Shown here piece after piece: positions 52,001 to 63,520 of a stretch of 64,000 nt of DNA (the first letter of the stretch is position 1; the number at the start of each line of letters is the position of its first letter). The position numbers were made by a program, and so were the translations under genes. Below the pieces are notes generated by a model that saw nothing but the letters and a program-made list of their open reading frames with translations, was not told where the DNA came from and made no database searches. Where the stretch lies: positions 183,687,216 to 183,751,215 of the forward strand of contig NC_080673.1 of NCBI RefSeq assembly GCF_030445035.2, written 5' to 3'. This DNA is from Dasypus novemcinctus. Its lineage: Eukaryota; Chordata; Mammalia; Cingulata; Dasypodidae.

Positions 52001-52311
52001 CTTATCTAAGATCCTTTGGGTTTAGTTGGACCAACAAAGGGCCCAAAACTAAAATCACAAACGGCTGTGTGTCAAGTGCTTTGCTCTGCCACAGGTCTTT
52101 TGTAAAAGTACAAGAACAGAGTCTGCCTTTGTGGAACTGACAGTCTAGTTAAGAGGAAAATGTCATAATTGCCTGAGACTTCAGTCAACAATGTAAGGCT
52201 TATATAACATTTGGCATGACGAAGCGATGTGCAACTAATTGCATCATGGAGGAAGCCTGTAGGGGTGCTAACCAAGTATTTATTTAGCAACTGGTATGCA
52301 AGGGCACTGCA

Positions 52312-52880
52312 CTCGTTTTCGGTTGCTGTGCAGCAAGATACCACAAACCTAGTGACTTAACTCACGTGCATTATCTCAGTTCCCGGGGTTCAGAACCCCA
52401 CACAGCCTAACTGGGTGCTTTGCTCAGGGTCTCCCAGGGCTGCAGTCAAGATGTTGGCCACACTACATGCTTGTTTGGAAGCTCAACTAGGGAAAGATCC
52501 ACTTCCAAGCTCATTCAGGTTGGTGGCAGAGTTGGATTCCTTGTGATTCTAGGCCTGAGCACTCCCACCTCCCTTTTTTCTTTTGCTGGTGCTTGGCTGG
52601 AGGAAGCCTTCTTCAGAAGTCACCTCAGGACATAATTGTTGGGTTCTTCAAGGTCAGTGGGAGTAACAGCAGTGACGTTCCTCCACTTTTGCCATATTCT
52701 ATTGGTTTGAAGCAGGTCACAGATTTCGCCCTCACTCAAGCAGAGGTGACTATACAAGGGCAAGACTCAGTGGGGGGAGTGGTGTGTCTGCCACCAGCGC
52801 CAACCAACAGAATGGATGCCCAGCTGATCAGAATAGGCCCTACCCATAAACAACCACCCAACAGGACCCAGTGCCTTCCA
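52312..52880 (-). mobile_element. MaLR-like LTR fragment, antisense
   Basis: 'gcagcaagataccacaaacc', 'cagggctgcagtcaagatgt' and 'ggccacactacatgcttg' fit an antisense MLT1-type LTR. The right part is more diverged. Confidence 0.6.
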
Positions 52881-54744
52881 GCAAAATATGAGCTGTGAAT
52901 CCAGATAATAAATTCATAGGAGAAAATGTCACATTAGGACAGGAGAAGAGCCCTTCTGAGCAGCGGAGAGGGAAGAGAAGGGCCTGGACCCTTTTCAGTA
53001 TTGTTTCATCCTCAAAATATTGCTTTTATTTTTGTGGAGAAGTGCAGAAAAGAACTGAACTTTCCCAAACCTGCACATCTGAAGCTCATTAATGTAGAGA
53101 CGAATCTTAATATCTCAGTGCATTTCATCTTTGTACCAAAGTGCACCATGTAAATTGCTCAGCCCTCACCATGTATCCATTAGAAAGGCAAATGTATTTA
53201 TTTTCCCTATTTCACAGAGCTAATTGAGGACTAACAGTCTAAGAAGAATTAGAGGCAGAAGTAATGTGTCACTTTCATTGATCACCTGTCCTTGCAGTTG
53301 GCTTCTGTACCTGCTTCTCAGACAGGACAAGCCTTACTAACTGGGGCTTAATTGGCACAAATGACTTTTTCCAATAAATTGGTACCAGAACGGAGACTTA
53401 AGGCCTGACATAAATCCCACCTCCTGGCCTCTGCTCCAAGCAGCCTCTTGCTAAACTTGAGCTTCTCCTACTGTCAGCTGGACAGCAAACCAGGGCCACC
53501 AGGAAGAGGCGTCTGTAGCAATGGAATTTCTCTACAGAATTCCCTGCCCTTTTCTGCAATCTGTAGGTGAGCCTGGAAATGCACTATCTTGCACACACCT
53601 CCAAGAAGTCTGGTAAAAATGAGAGAGAAAGCGTAGCACGTTCCCTTCTTCCAAGTAACAATTGCTAGGGCAGAGGGGAATAAACCACCCCACCCCATCA
53701 CCCATCTCACCTCCCTCTGAGCACATCTCCCCTGCCTTCCTTCCCCCCACATACCACCCACTATCCCCAGAAGGGACCGAACTCTGATCAGCTGATCAGA
53801 GGCTCCAGTTACAGGGCTGAGGGGTTCCAGGCTGTGGGGCCAGCCCTGTCAGTTCTCTCACTTCCTATCTGCTTTCAAGTGCAAGGTGGGCTGAAGAAAA
53901 TAGGAAGGCAGGCTGGGGTCTCAGGAGAAAGTAGCATTCTGGACCCTTGCCCTCGGCCCAGGTTCAACTTTCTGCCAACCCTGCTCCGATTCACTCTTAT
54001 TCTCTTACGGTTGTTTCTCCTGACGCATCTAAGAGTCTGGACACACTGCAACTCCAAACTATTTTTATTTCCCATTTACGTGGATCATAGCATTTTGGCT
54101 CTTGTGTCACATTAGAACCCAAATGGACTTTTTCACTTGATTCTTCTCAGTTAATATTATCTGAGTATCCACGACATGAACAGCACTGTGCTAAGTGCTG
54201 AGGATAAAAAATTAGTCTTAAGATATGCATGGAAGAAGCTTTAAAAATAGTGCTTTCCTGCCATTTTACATTTCAGGTGGAAATTCTCAGGGAATGTCAA
54301 TATATTTGGGTTAATAATGTGACCCATGCGGCCCAGTCTTACCCTCGATGACACAGCCCCCAAACTATAAGTCCTTACACGTAATTCTGATCTTAACTTG
54401 TGTCCCTGAAAGAAGAAGAAAGCCAGTTCCTAGCCTTTCACATGGCACTCTGTAAACCCGGTCCCCCCTCAAGCCTCTTGCTCTCCAACTTCTCACACCC
54501 CATGCCTGCCCCCTTCCTCCTTCTCCACTCTTCAACAAAACTTCTGCCTTATGTCATTTCTCCATCTACTGCTTGGCCCCCTTTCCTTTTCTCTACAGTG
54601 ATTTTCTTGGGTATCTGGGAGAGGGACAAAAGTTCCAAATGCTCCAACAGTAATGCGTCTTATTCTGGCTACAGTAAATTCAGTACATTTTAACATTCTT
54701 TCTCCTTTGCCTCCCTCTTTCTGCACCTTGTCAACTGTGCTGGT
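52881..54744. other. 3' intergenic sequence, little recognised
   Basis: Unique-looking sequence with a weak MIR/L2-like trace near 54150-54225 ('gagtatccacgacatgaaca'). No gene found. Confidence 0.4.
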
Positions 54745-55184
54745 TTTAAAATAGGTTCAAAATTTCTTTGACATGCCTCCTTTCAAGAGCTGGAGCTTGA
54801 GTCCCCTCGCCTTGAGTGAGAGCTTGCTTCTAAAGAGTAGGATGTGGCAGAATTGTGGGTGTGAGCCTTCCAAGAGTAGGTCACCGGAGGACTGCGGCTT
54901 CCTTCTGGCTTCACTCTTGGGTTGCTTGTCTAGAGGGAGGCCAGCTGCCATATTGAGGAGACACTCAGGTGGCCTGTGGAGATGTGGATCTGCCAACCCC
55001 AGGCAAGCTGTGGAGACGGCAGATCTGGCTGGCCTCTTGACCGTGTCGGCCGCATGAGAATCCCAGAGCCACAAGGCCGCTCCTGGATTCCTGATCAATA
55101 GAAACCATGAGAAAATAAATGTTTATTGCCTTAAGTTGCTGATTTTTGTAGCAATTTGTTATGTAGTAACAGATAACTAATACA
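54745..55184 (+). mobile_element. MLT1-like MaLR LTR, sense
   Basis: It has 'gccagctgccatattgagga', 'aaccatgagaaaataaatgt' and 'ttattgccttaagttgctg'. The 3' end is 'cagataactaatacac', the typical MLT1 terminus. No viral internal region is attached. Confidence 0.82.
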
Positions 55185-55195
55185 CCTCCATTTTT

Positions 55196-55438
55196 TAAAA
55201 AGATTTGTTTTATTTATTTACCCCCCCCCCCTTGCTGCTTGCTTGCTGTCTACTCTCTGTGTCCAATTGCTGCACGTTATTCTGTGTCTACTTCTCTCCC
55301 TTTGATCCATCATCTTGCTGCACCAGCTCTCCATGGGCACGGGCCGTCATTTCTCTGCAGGCGAGGCCCTGGGAAGCAAACCCAGGGCCTCCTATATGGA
55401 AGATGGGAGCCCAATCGGTTGAGCCACATCCGCTTCCC
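55196..55438 (-). mobile_element. tRNA-derived SINE of a second type, antisense
   Basis: Antisense. It starts with T/A and C runs and ends 'ggttgagccacatccgcttc' with B-box complement 'gcaaacccagggcc'. The body ('gtctactctctgtgtccaat') differs from the long DAS copies but matches 61483-61842. Imperfect 14-bp direct repeats flank it ('acacctccattttt' and 'acacccccattttt' at 55182-55195 and 55439-55452). Confidence 0.85.
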
Positions 55439-55452
55439 ACACCCCCATTTTT

Positions 55453-56065
55453 ATTGGCTTGTGGGAATGAGGTTGCTGCCAAATGACTCTATTAATCTGA
55501 GAAATTTGCGGAACCAATCAACACCCCACACACACACTCCACACATAACCCCACACCCCCCCCCCCCCCACATATACATTGTATAAGGCAGAGGTGTCAT
55601 TTCACAAATAATCCATGCCGGGGTATATGCCTCAAGAATAAACAGCAGTAGTGACATCAAAAGGAGGGAACATTCAACTTAGCTAGAAAATCAGGGGAGG
55701 TTTCTTGAAGGCATTTGAGCAGTCTTGGCTGGGAATTGAATGTGGAAGAGGAATGTAATTGCCTTGACTTCCCTAACTTCTCTCAAGATTTCTAGTTGAA
55801 GGTAAGGCCTTGCTTGTGTTTTGTGAGTTGTGAGGGACCCTGGGAAGGAGGAGAACGCTCTGGAGACCATCTGAGACACCTCTGTCAGGGAGATGGTCTA
55901 TCAGCGACTGGAGTTTGAGGCAACCCTTTTACGAGCTCCTGTTCTCTGTCTGAGCACTGTACCCATCGAGAAATAATGAGAATGCCAAAAGAGCACCGTT
56001 TTCTTGATAAGGCTACATTATACGGGTAATTTATGAACCGCAAGCCCAGAATCAGTTACCTACCT
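55453..56065. other. intergenic sequence with CA/C-rich tract
   Basis: A 'cccacacacacac'-type and C-rich tract lies at about 55520-55570. Nothing else is recognised. Confidence 0.5.
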
Positions 56066-56119
56066 GAGCACAGCTTCCCAGCCTGGCGGAGCACAGCTTC
56101 CCAGCCTGGTGGAGCACAG
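56066..56119. repeat. 23-bp tandem repeat, about 2.3 copies
   Basis: 'gagcacagcttcccagcctg' units start at 56066 and 56089, with a partial third at 56112. The full copies differ at one or two positions. Confidence 0.85.
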
Positions 56120-57129
56120 GGAACTTTGCTCTCTGCAGGCAGACCCGAAGGAGAGGTGAGGCTGGCTCGAGCACATCCAGGTTCTCCAGCCTAACTCGCC
56201 AGTCTCATTAGGACATCCCACCTTCTCCGGGGTAGAGTGGAGTGAGGTAGGCAGGGAGCCAGGAGTATGATGTCCCAGGACTTCCCTGCAGTGGAAGAAA
56301 AGATGAGAAGGAGCAAAGCCCCCTCCCTTCCGACGTCACCCGTGCTCCACAAGGCGATGGTTTTTGTCCTTGAGCAGATCTGGGCAGCCCTGGCTCACCA
56401 CTTCCTAACTCTCTTGGCAAGTTATCCTCAGGGAGCAGGGCAATATATTTTTAACCACTTGGAAAAGAATGTTTGGGTATGAAATTGCCCAGCAAAGAGG
56501 GAAGTTTGGCAGCACTAGAGAGGCTCTTTCTGCAGTGCGAGCGATGGAGGGAGCGCTGCTCTCCCTCACCAGCTCTTTCTCCTGCTTTATTTGCTGTTTT
56601 ATCAGCGTCGCACATTGCATAGCACCAAGTGGAGGGAAATACAATGTCATTCCAGGGTCCTGAAAGAAGAAGCAGGTCAACTTTAAATTTCTTTCAATAA
56701 CATAGAAAGTCAGGAGGATTTTCTGGTATTTCGTATTTTCAGCCAAGTGGAGTATCTGCTCTACTTACTAAAAATGACACACTCTCCCCCGGTTCTCCAT
56801 CTGCATTTACGCCGCGCACATAGTGCTGAGGTGGCTTTTTTCCCCTTCTGTTTACTGCCAGCGCATTTACATTTTCTGTCACAATAAATAACCCAGTAAA
56901 ACCCTCCAATGAGTGGGTTCTAGCCCTACCTCTTTCTAAGCATGGGATCACAGATGATGATTTATAGTGGTGATAACCCCGATGGAGGGAACACTGGACG
57001 TTTGTAAAGGGAAAAATTAAGTGAGTTCAAACAAATGCTCCCTGAGCTGTTAGGAAATTAAAGATGTTCAAGGGACAGGGAGACTTTAAGCATAAATGAC
57101 ATGGGCAGGGTAGGGGGCATGGTAGAAGG
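56120..57129. other. intergenic sequence, repeat-poor
   Basis: No interspersed repeat is recognised in this kilobase. It includes FOX-like 'tgtttac' and other short motifs (see findings). Confidence 0.4.
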
Positions 57130-57240
57130 AAGCTCTTGTACCAGGCTGTGTCTTGGGACATCACTGCTGTGTGCCCCGAAACCAGCACATTGCCTAGAAC
57201 AAAGGGAATCCTGAATTAATATTTGCCGAATGAATACTGA
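57130..57240 (+). repeat. L2 LINE 3' end
   Basis: 'ccagcacattgcctagaaca' and 'aatatttgccgaatgaatac' are the diverged L2 tail. Confidence 0.65.
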
Positions 57241-57244
57241 TAGA

Positions 57245-57430
57245 GGGCCGGGCACTGGGCAAAGGGGTGTGACATGCCTTAACTCATTCAGTCTCACTAT
57301 TATTTTATGAAGCAGGCACTGTCACATCTCCATTTTATAGGCGAATAAATGGAGGCAGGGAGAAGCTGAGGACTGCCCCTGCTCACACAGCTAATGAGTG
57401 GCAAAGCCGGGAAACTGATCCAGAGCAGTT
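57245..57430 (-). repeat. MIR SINE, antisense
   Basis: 'ctccattttataggcgaata' is followed by 'tgctcacacagctaatgagt' and 'ggcaaagccgggaaactga'. Confidence 0.85.
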
Positions 57431-59084
57431 AGGTGACTTGCTCAAGTTTGCCCAGCAAATGAGACCTGGGCTGTGACCTAACCTGCTTGCCTCCAGAACA
57501 GGGTCACTAGAGAAAATGCAAGATGGCCAGTTGCCTTTGAAATTCAGAGAAACAAGGAAACATTTTTTTAGTATAAGTACGTCCCGTGCAATATTTGGTG
57601 CCAATTTCCTGCTGCTGCTTGGTCTTTAAAATAGAAAGATGATGAACATGACACCCCTTGGAATTTATAGTTTTGAGCACCTCAGTTTGGAGTAGTTAAG
57701 ATCGCAAAAGCCCATGCCCTTGAGAGTTGCTGGAGCACAGCCAGAGCCTGTGAGGCCGTGGCCCCTTTTTCTGGGGGTGGCCGGCCTGTGCCCACACCTC
57801 TGGCTCCCCTTGAGGCGCTCGTTCTCCTTCTCACATAGCAGGACTCTGAAGTGAAAGCGGTACTTCCCTGCGGAAGGAAACACAAAGATTTCATTTGTTG
57901 GCAGCCTCTGTGGTCACTGCTGTACAATGTCCTTCCTTGCGTTTCTGCCTTTCGTTTGGGGGATTTGAGTCATTCACTCATGCATTCGTTCATCAGCCAT
58001 GTGTGGCAGGCCCGGTATGTCCCGCACTGTGCCACGCTGGGAGGGGCCACGTGGTGGGCTTCTCTGAGGCACTCACAGCCGCCACTTGAGATGCCCGGGG
58101 CAGCGTGTCACCGGCCCTCGACCTCTGAAGCACACCTCCCACACCCGCTCTGCTTCCCCTACCGCTCCCTCTCCTCTTCCTCCCACCGTCTCCCCCGGTG
58201 GCGGGCACGGGCTTCCCATTTCCCCTGCGTCACCCTGTGGCGTTTTTCCCCTCCGTTTTATGTAAAAGATCTCCTCGGCCAGCTCTAATATTGCAAGGAA
58301 GCGAAAGGACTTTAGAAAATCCTTTTCTGTTGACAGTGCCTGGCTGGTCAATACTCCTGCCTTGCTAAAGAGGTCAAGGCAGGCGGCTCGGAGACTCAAG
58401 CTGCTGAGTGGCCTCTTTCTTCGGCCTAGAGTCTGCCCTTTCCTTCCCTGGGGCAACTGGGAAGGATTCTGATCCCCACTGGAGAAGCACTCCAGCAGGT
58501 CCACTAGGTGGGGATGTTGGAGAAGGGAACTGAGCACCAGATGGCTGGTTGGCCTAAATGTCCTCCAAGGTCCTTCCTGGCTGGGGGCGCGCGGGGCAGT
58601 GGCCTGGCTGGTGGAGAGCCAAGGGCGCCTCCAGCGTTCCAGCCAGGGCTCAGGGTGCTGAACTCTGGCTTTTCCCTCTGTGCCCCCAGGAACAGCGCAG
58701 GCCCAGACTGGGGGCTCCTCAGCTCGGGTCCACTCTGAGACCCGGCTCAGTGCAGCGGTTTCAGGGAGCACAGAGCCGGGCGCTGAGGTACACGCTTCCA
58801 GTGAGCTCAGCACGCCCGTGCTTTCCCCATCTCAGCCAATGGAACCAGTCGCTGGGAGCAGCAAAGGTGGTGTGAAGGAAAATCTATAAAAATACGATGT
58901 GAAAATGCCTGGAGGCTGTGTTTGGAAACCTCTAATCTCTGCTGGTATTGGGGATTCCTCAACAGGAATCCCTCTGAAGGGGTTCAAACAGGCCTCAGAG
59001 GAAGCCCACGTGAAGACCAATGGGGGAAAGAGAACATGCGGTATAAATTAAGATGAGGTAGACACCGAAAAAGCTAGCTTCAGA
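57431..59084. other. intergenic sequence, GC-moderate
   Basis: It contains a 246-codon antisense open frame (58073-58813) with no recognisable domain or start context (see rejected items). No repeat is named. Confidence 0.4.
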
Positions 59085-59257
59085 CATGAGCCATAAATTA
59101 AAATAGATTGCGCAGGTGTCGCAGACAGCCTCTGCATAATGGCCACAGCAGCATCTCCCACCTCACTGCTTGAACCTGGGTGGGTTTGCGACTCACTTGT
59201 AACCAATAAAAAGGCAGCAGAACTGGTGCTGTGTGACATCCAAGACTAGGTCATCTT
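59085..59257 (+). mobile_element. MLT1-like LTR, 5' part (sense)
   Basis: 'gggtttgcgactcacttgta', 'accaataaaaaggcagcaga' and 'gtgctgtgtgacatccaaga' match the sense 5' half of an MLT1-type LTR. The 3' half appears at about 59846-60186, beyond an antisense insertion. Confidence 0.6.
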
Positions 59258-59845
59258 GTCTTTGTGTTCTATGCGGACCATCCCATGCATTTACTAACTC
59301 ACAGTTTCTGTGGGTCAGAAGTCTGGGCAGGGCTTCGCAGGAGTCCCTGCTCAGGATTCACAAGGATGAAGTCGAGGTGTTGGGTGGGCTGTGTTCTCAT
59401 CTGGAGGCTCAACTGGGGAAGGAACACTTCTGAACGCCCTTGGGTTGCTGGCAGAATTCCTTTCCCTGTGACTGTAGAATCCACTTCAGCTAGCTTCTTC
59501 CAAGACAGCAGTGGAGAGAGAGAGTTTAGCTGCTTGGACTCTCTGATTTCAAGGATGGCTGAGCCCTTCTTTTAAAGAACTCACCTGATTAGGTCAGGCA
59601 CGCTCTGGATCACTTTTCTTTCAATGAACTTCAAGCCAACTGTTTAAGGGTGTTAACTACACTGCAAGCCCCCTTTCACCTTTGTCATCTAATGGAACAT
59701 AATTGCAGAAGTGACATCCCATTACCTCTGCCATTCTTCTGTAGGTTAGAATCTTGCCACAGGTCCCACCCAGCCTGGAGGGAGGGTATCAGACAAGGCT
59801 ATAGATACCCAGGAGCAGGGACCAAGGGGCCCCCCCTAGGATGTG
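59258..59845 (-). mobile_element. MaLR-like LTR, antisense, inserted into another LTR
   Basis: 'ttactaactcacagtttctg', 'ctcatctggaggctcaactg' and 'gggttgctggcagaattcct' are antisense MLT1-type sequence. It lies between two halves of a sense LTR. Confidence 0.55.
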
Positions 59846-60186
59846 TCCCCTGCAACATGTGTGACAGCTTCTGTCTGGTTTGCTGGAACACTCCCCTGGA
59901 GCTCTGGGCTGCCCTGCAAGCAGTCTGGCTGCCCTGGGACCACCATGCTGTGAGGAGGCTCAAGCTAGCCCACACAAGAGGAAATCCTGAGACCAAACAG
60001 AGAAAGAGAGAAACCTGGGCAGCCTCCTCTGCAACTCCAGCCTGCATCTCTCTGCACTGTGTAGAGACTCCAAGCCACAACCACCTAGTTGAGCTCTCCC
60101 TGAGTTCCTGGCCAACACAAACAATGAGAGATACTGAAACAATGTTTTGGAATCATTCCTTATGCGGCAATAGTAACTGGAACAGC
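59846..60186 (+). mobile_element. MLT1-like LTR, 3' part (sense)
   Basis: 'ccaccatgctgtgaggaggc', 'gagctctccctgagttcctg' and 'aacaatgagagatactgaaa' are the 3' half of the sense LTR starting at 59085. Confidence 0.55.
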
Positions 60187-60884
60187 AGACATTCCTAAAG
60201 GGAGAGGTTCTGTTCCAATAGAGCTGCCTCTCCTAAGGGTGACTCTAGGGGAATTTACTCATGAATTCTCTCCCACTTCTGGGTTGGGTAGGTTCTGGGG
60301 AACCCCATAAAATGGTATCAGAGATTCTCCAAGGCAGGAGGACAGAGGTGAGTGGTGGGTCCCAGACTCCTTGCCTGCAGCACCAGGGCAAAGCTGGTCA
60401 AAGCCTTACGGCAGTGGCTGGCATGAGAGGTGGGGCTGAGAGGATTTTCAGGAATGTTCAGGAGGTGACCGATTGCAAAGCCTGCATGCTTTCCAGTGAT
60501 GTCAGGTGCCAGTCGTCTGACTAGGGGAGCAGCTCAGAGCTGCTCTCGCCTGGGGCTTTTCTGGCTACTCACATGGCCTGCATTTCTAGTCTTGGAGTCC
60601 CCTAGGAAGTTCCATCTGCAGTGTCAAAGTCATGGGGGGAAGTTCAGTGTGCCTTCATATGGGAAAAAACTGAAACAACACCCCACCTCTGGGAATTCTT
60701 GCTTGCTTCCAAATGTCTCCCACTTCCTTGAGGCAGTGCAGGTGTTGAATTTGTCTCCGTGGGCTCTGAGTATTCGGAGGTTAGCTGAGCACTCCAGAGA
60801 AGACTCTGGGAGAAAATTAACTTGTGCTGACAGGGAGCAGTTGTCATTTACTGGAAACAGACTCTTTCCAGGCCCCAGGCAAAG

Positions 60885-61230
60885 CACCTAAGAGACAGTT
60901 TCTCATTTAATTCTCATGGCACACTTTTGAGGTTGATATGATTCCCATTTTATAGAAGAGCAGGGCTGGCAAGATAATTTGCAGGATCTGGTGCAAAATG
61001 AAAAGACCTCTTCAAAAGTTATGAAGAATTTCAAGATATCTACAGCAGAGCAGCAGACTAAATACAGGGTTGTTTGAAGTGGGGGGCCTGAAGCAACTGC
61101 ACAGGTTGTACACCCCATGTGTACCCACCTGCCGAGGAGGAAAACAGAGATCAGAGAGGTTAAGTGATTTGCCTGAGAACACACAGTGGGTAATGCTGGG
61201 CCTCGATGGGAATCCCAGTTGTCTAGCTCT
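60885..61230 (-). repeat. MIR SINE, antisense, interrupted by an insertion
   Basis: The left part 'ttctcatttaattctcatgg' and 'cccattttatagaagagcag' and the right part 'gatcagagaggttaagtgat' and 'ttgcctgagaacacacagtg' are consecutive MIR segments. They are separated by about 170 bp of unrelated sequence (about 60962-61133). Confidence 0.7.
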
Positions 61231-61482
61231 ATGTAAACTTTCCTGAGTGGGCAGAGGGCTGTGCTGGAAACTATATAGCACCTGGAGACTGAAGGCTTAG
61301 GTTTGAGTAGCCCCTGCCTTGTGATGCTTCCTAGACAAGTCTAGGAAGACAGTTTCGGAGATGGTGGGAGGTAATGAACATGGTCCTGCTTTTTGCCGAT
61401 GTCCAGAGGGCCTGATCTCAGGCCAGGCATTTCCTGCTGAGGAGCTCAGAGCTCCTGTGTCTTCTCAGGGGAACTGGATTTT

Positions 61483-61842
61483 TTTTTTTTTTAATTCCCC
61501 CCCACCCTTGCAGCTTTTTGCATGCTGTCTGCTCTTTGTGTCCATTCGCTGTACGTTCTTCTGGGTCCGTATTTATTTATTTTTATTTCCCCTCCCCACC
61601 TTGTGGCTTGCTTGCTGTCTACTCTCTGTGTCCCTTTGCTGCGGACTCTTCTGTGTTCTCGCTTGTCTCCCTTCTTTTTGTTGGGTCACCTTGCTGAGTC
61701 GGCTCTCGGCGGCGTCTGCGGGCCAGGCGGCGCTCTGCAGCATGCGGGCGAGCCTGCCTTCACAAGGAGGCCCTGGGACGCGAACCCAGGGCCTCCCATA
61801 TGTCAGATGGGAGCACAACTGATTGAGCCACAGCCGCTTCCC
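61483..61842 (-). mobile_element. tRNA-derived SINE of the second type, antisense, doubled tail
   Basis: Flanked by the exact 13-bp repeat 'ggaactggatttt' at 61470-61482 and 61843-61855. The head complement is 'gagccacagccgcttccc' and the B-box complement is 'gcgaacccagg'. The tail-proximal segment occurs twice (about 61500-61570 and 61605-61655), separated by T/A-rich DNA. The whole unit sits inside one target-site duplication. Confidence 0.88.
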
Positions 61843-61899
61843 GGAACTGGATTTTAATGAGATACTCTTGAGGAGCAGGGCCTCTACCGAGTCACTATT

Positions 61900-61990
61900 G
61901 TGTCCATCAGGGCTCTGAGCTGCAGGCAATAGATGCTGACTCTGGCTCATTAAGCAGAAAAAAGTTTATTAAAAGACTAATAGGGCTAAA
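61900..61990 (-). repeat. ancient repeat trace
   Basis: 'gctgcaggcaatagatgctg' followed by 'aagtttattaaaagac' resembles a common mammalian repeat also seen at 62230-62600. The family is uncertain. Confidence 0.4.
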
Positions 61991-62229
61991 CACATAAAGC
62001 CTCCTTTCTCTCCAGTTGTTTGTACATCTAAGTCTCCCTTCCGTCAATCTCAGACTGTGAGGGGTCCAAGCATTTGTGTTTTCTAACTCCCACTTTGGGG
62101 AGGTCCACTCCTAATGTCAGAAGTTTCCCCAGGCATAGTCAGAAATTTCCCCAAACAGAAATTTCATGTATTTGGGCCATCCTGAAAACACAATAAGTAT
62201 GCATGGCAGTGGCTCCAAAATACAATGAT

Positions 62230-62600
62230 GATGATTGGTTAGGATTGTGTTCAACTCATGTAACAGAAACCCAACTAGAGTAGCCTAATCAAAAGAGGTG
62301 TTTATTCTGCTCACATTGCGAAGAGTCCAGGGATGGGAAGTCCAGGGTTGGTGAAGCTACTCAAGGAACAACTCTCCTTCCTCCTTCCAGCTCCACCATT
62401 CTTAGAATGGGATTGTCAACCTCATGCTTTCAAAAAGGCTGCTCAACCTCTACACATTGTGTTGGCATTCCAGGCAGGAAGAAGGGGGAAGAACAAAGGA
62501 TAAAAGGCCCATGTTGGTTGAGTCTTATTTCAATCATGTTAACAATAGCTTTCCCAAAAGTCCCATCCAATGAACTTCCATTTATACTTTTTTGGCAAGA
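62230..62600 (-). repeat. ancient mammalian repeat, family uncertain
   Basis: 'gtaacagaaacccaactaga' followed by 'ggtgtttattctgctcacat' and a 'gtcccatccaatgaacttcc' end. Confidence 0.45.
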
Positions 62601-62608
62601 ATGGGATT

Positions 62609-63062
62609 ACAAGGTGCATTCATTTCCTTCAGCTGTCGTAACAAAATGCTACAAATCGAGTGGCTTAAAGCAACAGAAATGTATATCCTCCCCGTTCTAG
62701 AGGTGAGGAGTCCAAAATCGAGGTGTCAGCAGATCCGTGTGCCCTCCGGAGGTTCTGGGGAAGAACCCCTCCTCGCCTCTTCTGGCTTCCACTGGCGGCC
62801 GGCCGTCTTTGGCATTCTTTGGCTTGTGGTGGCCCCACAGCAGTTGTGCCTCTGTCCTCATGGGGCCTTCTCCCCTGGGTGTGTCCACGTGTCCTCTCCT
62901 CTCCTTACAAGGACACCGGTCACATTGGACTTAGGGGCCACCCCTGTCCAATACAACCTCATCTTAACCAATGACATTTGCAAAGACCCTATTTCCAAAT
63001 CCAGTTCCATCCTGAATTTGGGGAGGATTCTGTTTAATCCAGTATACATGGGAACATAAAGA
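62609..63062 (-). mobile_element. MLT1-like MaLR LTR, antisense
   Basis: 'cagctgtcgtaacaaaatgc', 'gagtggcttaaagcaacaga', 'aggacaccggtcacattgga' and 'gcaaagaccctatttccaaa' match an antisense MLT1 LTR. It is the most complete of the antisense copies here. Confidence 0.85.
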
Positions 63063-63224
63063 GAAGGGCATTTTAACACGAGGCCACCCCAAATGAAATG
63101 AGAATTTCATTACTACAGAAAAAGCAGAATACTGATATTGGTCGGGCTGGCCTGGAAGTGTTTGCCACAGCAGCTCAGACATTGTTACAGCTCAAAACTC
63201 CTTCACAGCTTCGCACTGTCCACA

Positions 63225-63520
63225 CCAGCCCTATCCAGTAGAAACATAATACAAACCATCAATGCGAACTACAGGTTACTTTCCAAAATTCTGGTAGCTG
63301 CATTTTTTAAAAAGCAAAAAACAAACAGGGGAAGTCAATTGTAATATTTTATTTAATGCAATATATCTGAGATTGTATCCTTTCGACATGTAATCAATGT
63401 TAAAAAATATTAATGAGATACTTGAATTTTTTATCATACTAAGTCTTCATAATCCAGGGTGTATTATGTTACACTTACAACCCATCTTAATTCAGACGAG
63501 ATCTGTTCAAACACTCAAGA
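63225..63520. mobile_element. hAT-like DNA transposon fragment
   Basis: 'ccctatccagtagaaacata', 'gacatgtaatcaatgttaaa' and 'acatgtaatcaatgttaaaa' with 'tattaatgagatacttga' occur in the order of a common mammalian MER DNA element. The element is related by its end to 39041-39201. The name is uncertain. Confidence 0.55.

Noticed and set aside
58073..58813. 246-codon open frame on the - strand
   Set aside because: No recognisable domain, start context or splice signals, in GC-moderate DNA. RNA-seq over 58.0-58.9 kb would settle it.
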